Numbered from the stretch's first letter, positions 1-6,007 are shown. The stretch is DNA of 7,249 nucleotides from JBIOYL01 sp044870185 (GCA_044870185.1 JBIOYL010000432.1:1-7249); one strand, 5' to 3'. Notes: generated by a model from the letters alone, not told the origin. Made by a program: numbers and translations.

Positions 1-474
1 GATGGCCTCGCAGATGCGGCGCACCGTCGAGGTGGAGATCGTGGACTCGGGGCCGAGCGCATCGGCCAGGCTGGCCTCCACGTCGCGGGTCGACAGGCCG
101 CGCACGAACCCGGCGATCACCAGCGACTCCAACGCGCCTGTGCGGGTCACCCCGATCCCGAGCAGGCGGGAGGCGAACGCCTCGTCGGTGCCGCGCAGTT
201 TGGGGCGCTCCAGGGTGACCTCGCCGGCGGTCGACTTGATCGTGGTCGGGCTGTAGCCGTTGCGGGAGCCGGCGCGTTCCCGCTCGCCCCGCTGGTAGCG
301 GTCGCGGCCCAGGAACTCGGTGACCTCGGCTTCCAGGACTGACTGGAACGCCAGGCGCACGGCCAGACGGGCGAGTTCCTCGAAGTGGTCGGCTAGGCTG
401 CCGGTAGTGGTGGCGGCGATCAGCTCGGCCAGCTCGGCACGGATGCGCTCGCTGGGCGATACTCGTGGGGTCAC
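1..474 (-). CDS. IS256 family (Mutator-type) transposase, N-terminal 158 residues
   Basis: Transposase that would cut and join the ends of its own insertion sequence. It reads from a GTG at 474-472 to the left edge without a stop. Visible features are an N-terminal helical part containing HFEELARLAVRLAFQ, the family hallmark LEAEVTEFLGRDRYQR (about residues 49-64), the RNGY motif followed by a segment ending LERPKLRG, then ESLVIAGFVRGLSTRDVEASL and STSTVRRICEAI at the edge. These match the N-terminal DNA-binding half of Transposase_mut proteins, usually about 400 residues long. The catalytic DDE residues would lie beyond the window, so activity cannot be judged. The start is supported by AAGGAGG at 491-485, 10 bases upstream. 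Family assignment is confident. Confidence 0.92.
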   Translation of the reverse strand, partial: MTPRVSPSERIRAELAELIAATTTGSLADHFEELARLAVRLAFQSVLEAEVTEFLGRDRYQRGERERAGSRNGYSPTTIKSTAGEVTLERPKLRGTDEAFASRLLGIGVTRTGALESLVIAGFVRGLSTRDVEASLADALGPESTISTSTVRRICEAI

Positions 475-484
475 GGGCGTGGGT

Positions 485-491
485 CCTCCTT
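485..491 (-). promoter_or_regulatory. Shine-Dalgarno of the transposase gene
   Basis: AAGGAGG on the minus strand, 10 bases before the GTG at 474. It is a near-perfect anti-16S match and fixes the otherwise ambiguous GTG start. Confidence 0.75.
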
Positions 492-529
492 CGTGAGTGG
501 TCAGCTCTTCGGGGGAGCCTACGCCCGTC

Positions 530-556
530 GACTTTTACACCGGGGGATGGACGCCA
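530..556 (-). repeat. Putative IS256-type terminal inverted repeat (one end)
   Basis: On the minus strand the stretch reads CCGGTGTAAAAGTCGAC inside a GC-rich tip. GGTGTAAAAGT near the tip is typical of IS256-family terminal repeats. Only one end is in the window, so pairing with the other repeat and the exact tip are not verifiable here. Confidence 0.5.
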
Positions 557-613
557 CCAGCCATGATGGTCTTGGAGTCGTGTCGCATGGCTTGGTGGTC
601 GGTGGCGCTTGCT

Positions 614-829
614 TCAACGGGATGATGGCGAGGCTGCTCTGCGACCCGCCCGCACGCTCGCGACGACGGCCGCCCCGGCGGCCACCACCGCGGACGTGAT
701 CGGGAGGAGCTTGGACCCAACGATGCTATCGAACAACAGAAAGCCAGCAAGACCGATGATCTCCGACAGCACGATGCCGACGAGGAAACCCCTGATCAGG
801 GCAAGTATGGTGACGACGACCGTGCGCAT
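614..829 (-). CDS. Small two-helix membrane protein, DUF5957-like
   Basis: A 71-residue protein of unknown function predicted to sit in the cytoplasmic membrane. After MRT it has a long hydrophobic stretch (about residues 4-33, including GFLVGIVLSEIIGLAGFLLF), a short polar turn with K40, and a second hydrophobic helix (about 41-58, ITSAVVAAGAAVVASV). A basic, serine-rich tail RAGRRAASPSSR follows. The FLVGIVLSEIIG core and the overall size resemble the DUF5957 proteins of Actinobacteria; I make that match from memory. The frame stays open upstream to 1012, but the ATG at 829 is chosen because it has a GGAAGGGAG ribosome site and begins exactly where membrane-like sequence starts. The upstream part is arginine- and proline-rich with no recognisable fold. 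It follows the response regulator on the same strand after a 215-bp gap, so it may have its own promoter. Confidence 0.75.
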   Translation of the reverse strand: MRTVVVTILALIRGFLVGIVLSEIIGLAGFLLFDSIVGSKLLPITSAVVAAGAAVVASVRAGRRAASPSSR

Positions 830-835
830 GCCGGT

Positions 836-842
836 CTCCCTT
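836..842 (-). promoter_or_regulatory. Shine-Dalgarno deciding the start of the small membrane protein
   Basis: AAGGGAG on the minus strand, 6 bases before the ATG at 829. It supports the short 71-residue reading over the longer open frame beginning at 1012. Confidence 0.6.
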
Positions 843-870
843 CCTACGGCGCTGCGACCGACTCCGTGCA

Positions 871-888
871 GGCCGGACCTGTCCGGCC
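871..888. repeat. 18-bp perfect palindrome upstream of the small membrane-protein gene
   Basis: GGCCGGAC-CT-GTCCGGCC has two 8-base arms around a 2-base centre, 41 bp before the start codon at 829. Position and symmetry suit an operator for a dimeric repressor, for example of TetR type. It could equally form a hairpin in the transcript leader. No clear -10 or -35 pair was found around it. The 215-bp gap 830-1044 shows nothing else I can name; there is no U-tract terminator behind the response regulator. Confidence 0.4.
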
Positions 889-1044
889 GTGACCTGGGCG
901 CACCCGTCTCCAGCTCAGGCGGCGTGGTGTCGCCAACGACGCTACGTGGCGCCACCCGCAGGTGTCGTCCGACCAGGGAGGATGGTCCGCTACGCCGGCC
1001 GGGGCAGGCCAACTACCCCAGGGAATGCAGGCCGGTGCGCGCGG

Positions 1045-1716
1045 TCACAGCCAGCCGGGACGCACCAGCCCGGTCTCGTAGGCCAGCACCACCAGCTGGG
1101 CGCGGTCATGCGCGGCGAGCTTGCCCATGATGCGGCTCACGTGCGTCTTGACCGTCGCCGGGCTCATGAACAGCCGCCCGGCGATGTCGTCGTTGCCCAG
1201 CCCCTCCCCGACCAGCGTCAGCACCTCCCGCTCCCGGTCGGTCAGCACCCGCAGGCGGGCGGCGGCAGCCGGCTCGCGGACGGGCCGGGCGGCGAACTCG
1301 GCGATCAGCCGCCGGGTCACCCCCGGCGACAGCAGCGCGTCGCCGCGGGCGACCACCCGCACCGCGTGGCGCAGCTCGGCCGGGTCCACGTCCTTGGCCA
1401 AGAAGCCGCTGGCGCCGGCGCGCAGCGCCTCGTACACGTACTCGTCCAGGTCGAAGGTGGTCAGCACCACCACCCGCACCCCGGCCAGGTGGGGGTCGGC
1501 GACGATCCGTCTGGTCGCCTCCAGCCCGTCCAGCTGCGGCATGCGGATGTCCATGAGCACCACGTCGGGCCGGACCCGCCGGGCCAGCTCGACCGCCTCG
1601 GTGCCGCTGGCCGCCTCGCCCACCACCTGGATGTCGTCGCAGCTGTCCAGCAGGGTGCGCAGGCCGGCGCGCACCAGCGGCTGGTCGTCGGCCAGCAGGA
1701 CCCTGATCATGATCAT
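1045..1716 (-). CDS. NarL/FixJ-family response regulator (REC + LuxR-type HTH)
   Basis: Cytoplasmic DNA-binding response regulator, 223 residues, a normal length for the family. The receiver domain spans residues 4 to about 122. Its acidic pocket is D10-D11, the phosphoacceptor is D56 in VVLMDIRMP, the switch threonines are T86-T87 in VVLTTFD, and the invariant lysine is K108 in FLAKDV. A linker leads to a LuxR-type helix-turn-helix (about 157-215) with LTDREREVLTLVGEGLGNDDIA and SPATVKTHVSRIMGKL. All phosphorelay residues are present, so it should be functional. It lies 40 bp behind the histidine kinase at 1757-3025, its evident partner. The ATG at 1716 is preferred over the in-frame ATG at 1710 because AAGGGGG lies 7 bases upstream. 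The target genes are not known; the divergent lipoprotein gene and the operon's own promoter are the nearest candidates. Confidence 0.95.
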   Translation of the reverse strand: MIMIRVLLADDQPLVRAGLRTLLDSCDDIQVVGEAASGTEAVELARRVRPDVVLMDIRMPQLDGLEATRRIVADPHLAGVRVVVLTTFDLDEYVYEALRAGASGFLAKDVDPAELRHAVRVVARGDALLSPGVTRRLIAEFAARPVREPAAAARLRVLTDREREVLTLVGEGLGNDDIAGRLFMSPATVKTHVSRIMGKLAAHDRAQLVVLAYETGLVRPGWL

Positions 1717-1723
1717 CGGGGCA

Positions 1724-1747
1724 CCCCCTTGGGGTTCCCCGAACCCC
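1724..1747 (-). promoter_or_regulatory. Intercistronic hairpin abutting the response-regulator Shine-Dalgarno
   Basis: In the mRNA sense the 40-base gap between kinase and regulator contains GGGGTTC-GGG-GAACCCC (1747-1731), a perfect 7-bp stem with a 3-base loop. It is followed at once by the Shine-Dalgarno AAGGGGG (1730-1724) and then TGCCCCG before the ATG. The G run of the ribosome site can also pair with the CCCC just before the start codon, so two mutually exclusive folds are possible. A role in tuning regulator translation is inference. Confidence 0.4.
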
Positions 1748-1756
1748 TCCGGACCG

Positions 1757-3025
1757 TCACGGCGTGCCCTCGCGCAGCGGCAGCCGGGCGTGCACGCGGA
1801 AGCCGCCGGCCGGCTTCGGCCCGGCCACCAACCACCCGCCCACCGCCGCCGCCCGCTCGGCCATCACCGCCAGCCCATGCCCTGCGCCGCGGCTGCCAGG
1901 CGCGCCGGCCGGCGGCGGCCGGTTGCCCCGCCCGTCGTCGTCGACCTCGACCTCGACCGCGTCCGGCGCATAGCGCAGGCGCACCGTGGCGCTGGCCGCC
2001 TGCGCGTGCCGCAGCACGTTGGTGAGCGCCTCCTGCACGATCCGGTAGGCGGTCAGCTCCACCGCGGGTGGCAGCGGCCGGGCCGCGCCGGCCATCGCCA
2101 GCTCCACCCGCAGCCCGGCGCCTTGGGCCATGCCCACCAGCTCCTCCAGCTGGTCCAGACCAGGCAGCGGCGTGCGCGGGGCAGCACCCTCACGCAGCGT
2201 GGTGACGGTTCCCTTCAGCTCGGCGAGCGCCTCCCGGCTCGCCTCCCGGATCGCCCGCACCGCCGCCAGCGCCCGCCCCCCGCACGCGTCGCAGCCGTCC
2301 AGCGCCTCCTCGGCCACGCCCGCCTGGATGGCGATCACCGCGATCATGTGGGCGGTGATGTCGTGCAGGTCCCGGGCCAGCCGCAGCCGCTCCTCGCCCG
2401 CATGCCGGCGCGCGGTCTCCTCCCTGGTGCGCTCGGCTTCGACCGCCCGCCGTTCGGCTTCGGCCAGATAGTCCCGCCGGCCACGGGTCACCTCCCCCAT
2501 GGCCAGGGCCAGCGCCACGATCAGCACCGAGAGGCCGACCTCGGCCGGCGTGCCCGGGTCGCGGGCCAGCAGCGCCCAGACCACGAGCGTGACGGTCAGC
2601 GTCGCGGCGGCGAACAGGGCGAGCGCACGCCGGCCGGTGGCCGCCGTGGTGTACAGGGCGATCAGTGGCGTGGCCCAGATCGGGCCGGTCGGGTATCCCA
2701 GGGCGACGGAGATCGCCACCGCGGCAGAGGTGACCAGCAGGGCGACGGCAGGCCGCTGCCGCCGGACCGCCAGCGCCACCGTGGCGGCCGCCACGAGCGT
2801 CCAGGCCAGCCAGTCCAGTGGCCGCTCGCCGTTGCCGCCCCCCTGCGCCGCCTCGTAGGTCCCGAAGACCTCGAAGATCCCGACGATCGACACCACCGCG
2901 AGGTCGGCCGCCCACGGGCGACGCAGCCACCCCGGCGACCGCCGGGCTGTGGCCATCACCGATCTGACCAGCGCTGACATGCTCATGCCTGCACCGTAGG
3001 CCTCGACCAGCCCGCTGTCATCCAT
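1757..3025 (-). CDS. Membrane sensor histidine kinase (HisKA_3/HATPase_c, NarL-type partner)
   Basis: Membrane-bound kinase that autophosphorylates on histidine and passes phosphate to D56 of the adjacent regulator. With the start at 3025 it has 422 residues. About five or six hydrophobic segments lie between residues 38 and 180, with little extracytoplasmic sequence, so it probably senses within the membrane. An E/R-rich coiled coil (about 184-210) leads to the HisKA_3 segment with H221 in LRLARDLHDITAHM. The ATP-binding domain shows the N box VQEALTNVLRHA (N336), VDDDGRG (about 361-367) and GHGLAVMAERAAAVGG (from about 382). The frame extends upstream to 3493, but that part is low-complexity basic sequence over the divergent intergenic region. 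The ATG at 3025 is favoured because TACCCT ends 5 bases before it, as in leaderless actinobacterial promoters. Other starts at 2986, 2980 or 2956 lack good ribosome sites and cannot be excluded. Confidence 0.9.
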   Translation of the reverse strand: MDDSGLVEAYGAGMSMSALVRSVMATARRSPGWLRRPWAADLAVVSIVGIFEVFGTYEAAQGGGNGERPLDWLAWTLVAAATVALAVRRQRPAVALLVTSAAVAISVALGYPTGPIWATPLIALYTTAATGRRALALFAAATLTVTLVVWALLARDPGTPAEVGLSVLIVALALAMGEVTRGRRDYLAEAERRAVEAERTREETARRHAGEERLRLARDLHDITAHMIAVIAIQAGVAEEALDGCDACGGRALAAVRAIREASREALAELKGTVTTLREGAAPRTPLPGLDQLEELVGMAQGAGLRVELAMAGAARPLPPAVELTAYRIVQEALTNVLRHAQAASATVRLRYAPDAVEVEVDDDGRGNRPPPAGAPGSRGAGHGLAVMAERAAAVGGWLVAGPKPAGGFRVHARLPLREGTP

Positions 3026-3059
3026 CCGCCAGGGTAGGCGCCTCATCCCAGCGGGGTAG
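3023..3059. repeat. Tandem imperfect direct repeat in front of the kinase operon (possible operator)
   Basis: On the plus strand two related units, CATCCGCCAGGGTAG (3023-3037) and CATCCCAGCGGGGTAG (3044-3059), start 21 bases apart, about two helical turns. They overlap the proposed -10 and start codon of the kinase gene. This spacing suits two regulator dimers on one DNA face, so autoregulation by the encoded response regulator is conceivable. A similar minus-sense core, CTACCCC followed by GGG, also appears at 1013-1027 on the plus strand behind the operon. Function is inference. Confidence 0.35.
3031..3036 (-). promoter_or_regulatory. Putative -10 element of a leaderless kinase promoter
   Basis: TACCCT on the minus strand fits the actinobacterial TANNNT consensus and is separated by GGCGG from the ATG at 3025. 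Transcription starting 6 to 7 bases after the -10 would begin at the start codon, giving a leaderless mRNA. This would explain the missing Shine-Dalgarno. No good -35 is visible, as is common in such promoters. Confidence 0.45.
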
Positions 3060-3205
3060 CCGCATCTTGTCCCTGTCCGACGCCGCCAGCCGCGCCGTCG
3101 GTGCCGCCTGGCGCCGCCATCCCGCGGCACCGATGCGCGACCTCGATCCGCCTGGATCCTGAATCCCGGTTTGAGGACGCGCCGGGCGTGCAACCCCAGG
3201 TGAGC

Positions 3206-3290
3206 GCGGGAGGAGAACCCCGGGATGGTCGGGCTCTCCGCAGCTCGCCTCGAAGCAGCCCCCTTCCCCCGTGATCCCCGGGTCTCCCGC
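3206..3290 (+). repeat. Long imperfect inverted repeat in the lipoprotein 5' leader
   Basis: The left arm is GCGGGAG (3206-3212), GAGA, ACCCCGGGAT (3217-3226). The right arm is ATCCCCGGGT (3274-3283), CTCCCGC (3284-3290). The arms pair in 16 of 17 positions with one C-C mismatch and a 4-base bulge, closing a 47-base loop. It lies 75 bases before the lipoprotein start, within the 340-bp divergent region 3026-3365, which has no gene I can support. No U tract follows, so it is not an ordinary terminator. A structured leader or a protein-binding site is possible. I see no convincing promoter for the lipoprotein gene in this region. Confidence 0.4.
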
Positions 3291-3353
3291 CACCCCGGCG
3301 CCCCCGATGCCCCCGCCATCCCGCTGCTCCTGTGACCCAGGATCCCCGACCAG

Positions 3354-3359
3354 AAGGAG
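3354..3359 (+). promoter_or_regulatory. Shine-Dalgarno of the lipoprotein gene
   Basis: AAGGAG, 6 bases before the GTG at 3366. It selects this GTG as the start and places the signal peptide at the N terminus. Confidence 0.7.
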
Positions 3360-3365
3360 TCCCGT

Positions 3366-4019
3366 GTGCGCCGCGTCGTCCTTGCCCTTGTGACCGTCCT
3401 GCTGGCCGTCGCCATGGCCGCCTGCGAGCGCGGCCAGCCCACCCCCGCCAGCCCCAAGGCCGCCAGCCCCCCGGCCGCCACGACCACCGCCAAGGCCGCC
3501 GCTCAGGCCACCCAGCCAGCCGCCACCCCCGCGCCCGGCAGCGGCGCCACGGTCGACCCGGCCCGCTTTGTCCGCCGGATCAGCAACCCGTGGTGGCCGA
3601 TGCCCCCCGGCAGCCGCTGGACCTACCGCCAGACCGACGCCGACGGCACCCAGGCACGCATCGAGGTCACCGTCACCCACCAGACCAGGCAGATCCTGGG
3701 CATCACCGCCACCGTGGTGCACGACCGGCTGACCCAGGACGGCCAGGTGCAAGAAGACACCGACGACTGGTACGCGCAGGACCGCCAGGGCACCGTCTGG
3801 TACCTGGGCGAGGCCACCAAAGCGTTCGACCACGGCCGGGTGACCTCGACCGCTGGGTCCTGGCAGGCGGGGGTGGACGGCGCCCAGGCGGGGATCATCA
3901 TGCCGGCCCGGCCGCGGCCGGGCATGGCCTACCGGCAGGAGTACTTGCGGGGGGAGGCCGAGGACGCCGCCCGGGTGCTGAGCGTGGGCCAGACGGTCAA
4001 GGTGCCCGCTGGGGTGTGA
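3366..4019 (+). CDS. Putative secreted lipoprotein of unknown function, probably 3'-truncated
   Basis: A 217-residue predicted lipoprotein anchored outside the membrane. Residues 1-19 form a signal peptide (two arginines, then a hydrophobic stretch) ending AMAA before C20, the likely lipidated cysteine. A low-complexity Pro/Ala/Thr/Lys linker (about 21-60) precedes the folded domain. That domain carries NPWWPMPPGSRWTYRQT, VTVTHQTRQILGITATVV, DDWYAQDRQGTVWYLGEA, STAGSWQAGVDGAQAGIIMP and GMAYRQEYLRGEAEDAARVL. I recognise this series from widespread uncharacterised bacterial proteins that begin with NPYWPMKPGT-like and contain DWYAQDxxGNVWYLGE-like motifs; no function is established. From memory those proteins continue past the point where this one stops (VPAG then V-stop) with about 40 more residues. 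Matching sequence continues downstream in other frames, so the gene may be frameshifted. It is divergent from the kinase gene, which suggests a sensing or regulatory link by position only. Confidence 0.75.
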   Translation: MRRVVLALVTVLLAVAMAACERGQPTPASPKAASPPAATTTAKAAAQATQPAATPAPGSGATVDPARFVRRISNPWWPMPPGSRWTYRQTDADGTQARIEVTVTHQTRQILGITATVVHDRLTQDGQVQEDTDDWYAQDRQGTVWYLGEATKAFDHGRVTSTAGSWQAGVDGAQAGIIMPARPRPGMAYRQEYLRGEAEDAARVLSVGQTVKVPAGV

Positions 4020-4078
4020 GGAGCTGCTCCGCTTCGACCACACCCCCTGACCCGGCCGAGCCCGGCGTGCTGCGCCGG
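4020..4078 (+). pseudogene. Out-of-frame remnant of the lipoprotein C terminus
   Basis: Directly after the stop at 4017-4019 the next frame reads EELLRFDHTP (4018-4047), and the third frame then reads DPAEPGVLRR (4049-4078). Joined, they resemble the expected continuation of the family, which as I recall it runs like a DxTPLEPGVVE segment. Both frame changes sit beside homopolymers, GGGG at 4011-4014 and CCCCC at 4043-4047, and each would be mended by one extra base. Beyond 4078 I see no match to the family's usual tyrosine/glycine-rich ending, so part of the 3' end seems gone. Sequencing error is the alternative for either indel. Confidence 0.5.
4062..4078 (+). terminator. Hairpin between lipoprotein and dnaG, weak terminator candidate
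   Basis: CCGGCG-TGCTG-CGCCGG is a perfect 6-bp GC stem with a 5-base loop. It is followed by a C/G-rich stretch and no T run, so intrinsic termination is doubtful. It lies just upstream of the proposed dnaG -10. Confidence 0.2.
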
Positions 4079-4091
4079 CCCGGGCGCCGCG

Positions 4092-4097
4092 TACAAT
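4092..4097 (+). promoter_or_regulatory. Putative -10 element of the dnaG promoter
   Basis: TACAAT stands out in GC-rich sequence 74 bp before the dnaG start and fits the TANNNT consensus. Transcription would start near 4104, giving a leader of about 68 bases. No TTGACA-like -35 lies 16 to 19 bases upstream. Confidence 0.45.
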
Positions 4098-4171
4098 GCC
4101 AGCGGCCCTGGTCGCCGGGGTCCTTCCCCAGTGTCGTCCCACCGCTTCGAGGTGCGAGGTGAAGGACAGCC

Positions 4172-6007
4172 GTGGCCGGCCGCATCCGTGACGAGTCGAT
4201 CGCCGAGGTGCGTGCGGCGACCGACATCGCGGCGCTCACCGGTGAATACGTCGCCTTGCGCCCGGGCGGCGGCGCCCGCATGGTCGGGCTCTGCCCGTTC
4301 CACCAGGAGAAGACCCCTTCGTTCACCGTCAACGCGGCCACCGGCTCCTTCCACTGCTTCGGCTGCCAGGCGCACGGCGACGCCATCGACTTCCTCATGC
4401 AGCAGGAGGCGCTGTCGTTCGTCGAGGCGGTCGAGCGGCTGGCCCTGCGGGCCGGGGTCGAGCTGCGCTACGAGGGCCGCTCGGCGGGGGAGCGGGGAGG
4501 CCTCGGGGCCAGGACCCGGCTGGTCGCCGCCCATGGCGAGGCGGTCGCCTTCTACCACCGGTGGCTCATCGAGGCGCCCGAAGGCCGGCCCGCCCGCGCC
4601 TACCTGGCCGCGCGCGGGTTCGACCGCTCGGTCGCCGAGCGCTTCTCGCTCGGCTGGGCGCCGGCCCACGCCTGGGATGCGCTCGTCGCCCACCTGCGCG
4701 GCAAGGGCTTCCGGCCAGAGGAGCTGCTCGAGGCGGGACTGGCCAAGGCGGGCCGCCACGGGCTGCGCGACACCTTCCACGCCCGCGTGCTGTTCCCGAT
4801 CTACGACGTGGCCGGCGCGCCGGTCGCCTTCGGCGGCCGGCTGCTGGAGCAGGGCGGGGAGGCTGGGGGAGTCGAGGGGCGCCCGCCGCCCGGCCGTGGC
4901 CCGAAGTACCTGAACACCGCCGAGACGCCGATCTGGCACAAGGGGCGGGCGCTGTATGCGCTGAACTGGGCCAAGCAGGCGATCGTGCAGGGCGGCTTCG
5001 CCGTCGTGGTCGAGGGCTACACCGACGTGCTCGCCTGCCACCAGGCCGGCCTGGTCCAGGCGGTGGCGACCTGTGGCACGGCGCTGCGCGCCGACCACTT
5101 CAAGCTGCTGGCCCGCTTCACCGACAAGGTGGTGCTCGCCTTCGACGCCGATGCCGCCGGCGCCAAGGCGGCCGACCGGGGTGCGGGCGAGCTGATCGCC
5201 TCGCCCGAGGCGTCCCTGTCCGCCTACGTGCTCACCATGCCGCAGGGACTCGACCCGGCCGAGCTCGTGGCACGACATGGCGGTCAGGCGCTGCGCGGGC
5301 TGGTCGCCGACGCCCAGCCGCTGGTCGGCTGGTGGCTCGACTGGAACCTGGCCCGCTTCGACCTGCGCACCCCCGAGGGCCGGGCCCGGGCGTCCCGCGA
5401 GCTGGTGCCGATCCTGCGCCGCGTCCCCGACGAGGGCCAGCGCACCGGGTACGCCCGCGCGCTGGTCCTGCGCCTGGGCTTGGACGAGCGCCAGTACCTG
5501 GCCATGGTCGCCGGCCAGCCGGCGCGCCCGCAGGTGGCCGCCAAGGCCCCGCCCCGGTCGCGCAGCCCGCAGGCTCGGGCCGAGTGCGAGGCGCTCAAGT
5601 TCGCGTTGCAGCACCCCGAGTGGACGGCGGAGGCGGCCGCCCGCTGGGAGCCCGACTGGTTCACCACGCCAGGGACGAGCGCCGCGTTCGCCGCCCTGAC
5701 CAAGGCGGGCGGGGTCGGCAGGCCGCTGGACGCGGTCCTCGAGGCGGCCGCCAACGAGACCGAGCGCCGCTTCATCCGGAGCTTGGCCGTCGAGACGTTC
5801 GCGGGGACCGAGGACCGCGAGTACGCTGGGGGCATCTTTCGCGGGCTCGAGCGCTTTCGCCTCGACCGTGTGATCGACGAGCTCAAGGGAACATTGCAGC
5901 GTATGAACCCGGTGGAGCGGCCGGACGAGTACACTCGGATCTTCGAAGAGCTCATCCGCCTCGAGGCCCGACGGCGAGCCCTACGGGAGCCGCGGCCGGG
6001 GCAGTGA
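4172..6007 (+). CDS. dnaG: DNA primase DnaG
   Basis: Bacterial primase that makes the short RNA primers for replication, working with the replicative helicase DnaB. It has 611 residues, a usual length. The CHC2 zinc-binding domain has C41-H44 and C62-C65 in CPFHQEKTPSF and FHCFGCQAHGDAI. The catalytic core has the basic KYLNTAETPIWHKG segment (245-258) and the TOPRIM motifs VVEGYTDV (E281, D285) and AFDADAAGAKA (D325, D327), followed by MPQGLDPAELV (356-366). All expected metal-binding acidic residues are present. The region after about 460 is the variable helicase-binding C-terminal domain. A loop rich in Gly and Pro at about 227-243 precedes KYLN. The GTG start at 4172 follows GAAGGA (4161-4166) by 5 bases. 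rpoD follows 85 bp downstream on the same strand, a known macromolecular-synthesis arrangement. Confidence 0.97.
   Translation: MAGRIRDESIAEVRAATDIAALTGEYVALRPGGGARMVGLCPFHQEKTPSFTVNAATGSFHCFGCQAHGDAIDFLMQQEALSFVEAVERLALRAGVELRYEGRSAGERGGLGARTRLVAAHGEAVAFYHRWLIEAPEGRPARAYLAARGFDRSVAERFSLGWAPAHAWDALVAHLRGKGFRPEELLEAGLAKAGRHGLRDTFHARVLFPIYDVAGAPVAFGGRLLEQGGEAGGVEGRPPPGRGPKYLNTAETPIWHKGRALYALNWAKQAIVQGGFAVVVEGYTDVLACHQAGLVQAVATCGTALRADHFKLLARFTDKVVLAFDADAAGAKAADRGAGELIASPEASLSAYVLTMPQGLDPAELVARHGGQALRGLVADAQPLVGWWLDWNLARFDLRTPEGRARASRELVPILRRVPDEGQRTGYARALVLRLGLDERQYLAMVAGQPARPQVAAKAPPRSRSPQARAECEALKFALQHPEWTAEAAARWEPDWFTTPGTSAAFAALTKAGGVGRPLDAVLEAAANETERRFIRSLAVETFAGTEDREYAGGIFRGLERFRLDRVIDELKGTLQRMNPVERPDEYTRIFEELIRLEARRRALREPRPGQ

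Larger units (their letters stand above)
1..556 (-). mobile_element. IS256-family insertion sequence, 5' part only (clipped by window edge)
   Basis: The segment holds the start of a Mutator/IS256-type transposase read on the minus strand, its Shine-Dalgarno, and an upstream terminal-repeat-like motif. The element runs off the left edge, so its other end, total length and target duplication cannot be seen. The right boundary is approximate: in IS256-family elements the GTGTAAAAGT motif lies some 10 to 20 bases inside the tip, and here that motif is at 532-541. The tip therefore probably falls between 545 and 565. The element ends in the short gap behind the small membrane-protein gene at 614-829 and points the same way, so no neighbouring gene in the window is visibly interrupted. 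Confidence 0.8.

Noticed and set aside
2..256. 84-codon plus-strand frame at the left edge
   Set aside because: Antisense shadow of the transposase, which has clear IS256-family motifs and a Shine-Dalgarno.
830..1044. Possible terminator behind the response regulator
   Set aside because: Only short GC repeats such as CCGGCCGG and two GCAGGCC copies are present; no stable stem with a following U tract.
1121..2977. Open frame of 618 codons on the plus strand opposite the two-component genes
   Set aside because: Serine/arginine/proline-rich mirror of the kinase and regulator with no family motif; the minus-strand genes carry all expected catalytic residues.
3026..3493. Upstream extension of the kinase frame to 578 residues
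   Set aside because: The added 156 residues are basic low-complexity sequence overlapping the divergent lipoprotein start and its leader. The kinase family does not need them.
3018..4142. Open frame of 374 codons on the minus strand over the lipoprotein and leader
   Set aside because: Glycine-rich antisense composition and no ribosome site or motif; the plus strand has a signal peptide, lipobox-like cysteine and good Shine-Dalgarno.
3929..5614. Open frame of 561 codons on the minus strand across dnaG
   Set aside because: It is antisense to the well-supported primase, has low-complexity Gly/Arg/Leu composition and no recognisable motifs. Long antisense frames are expected in GC-rich coding DNA.
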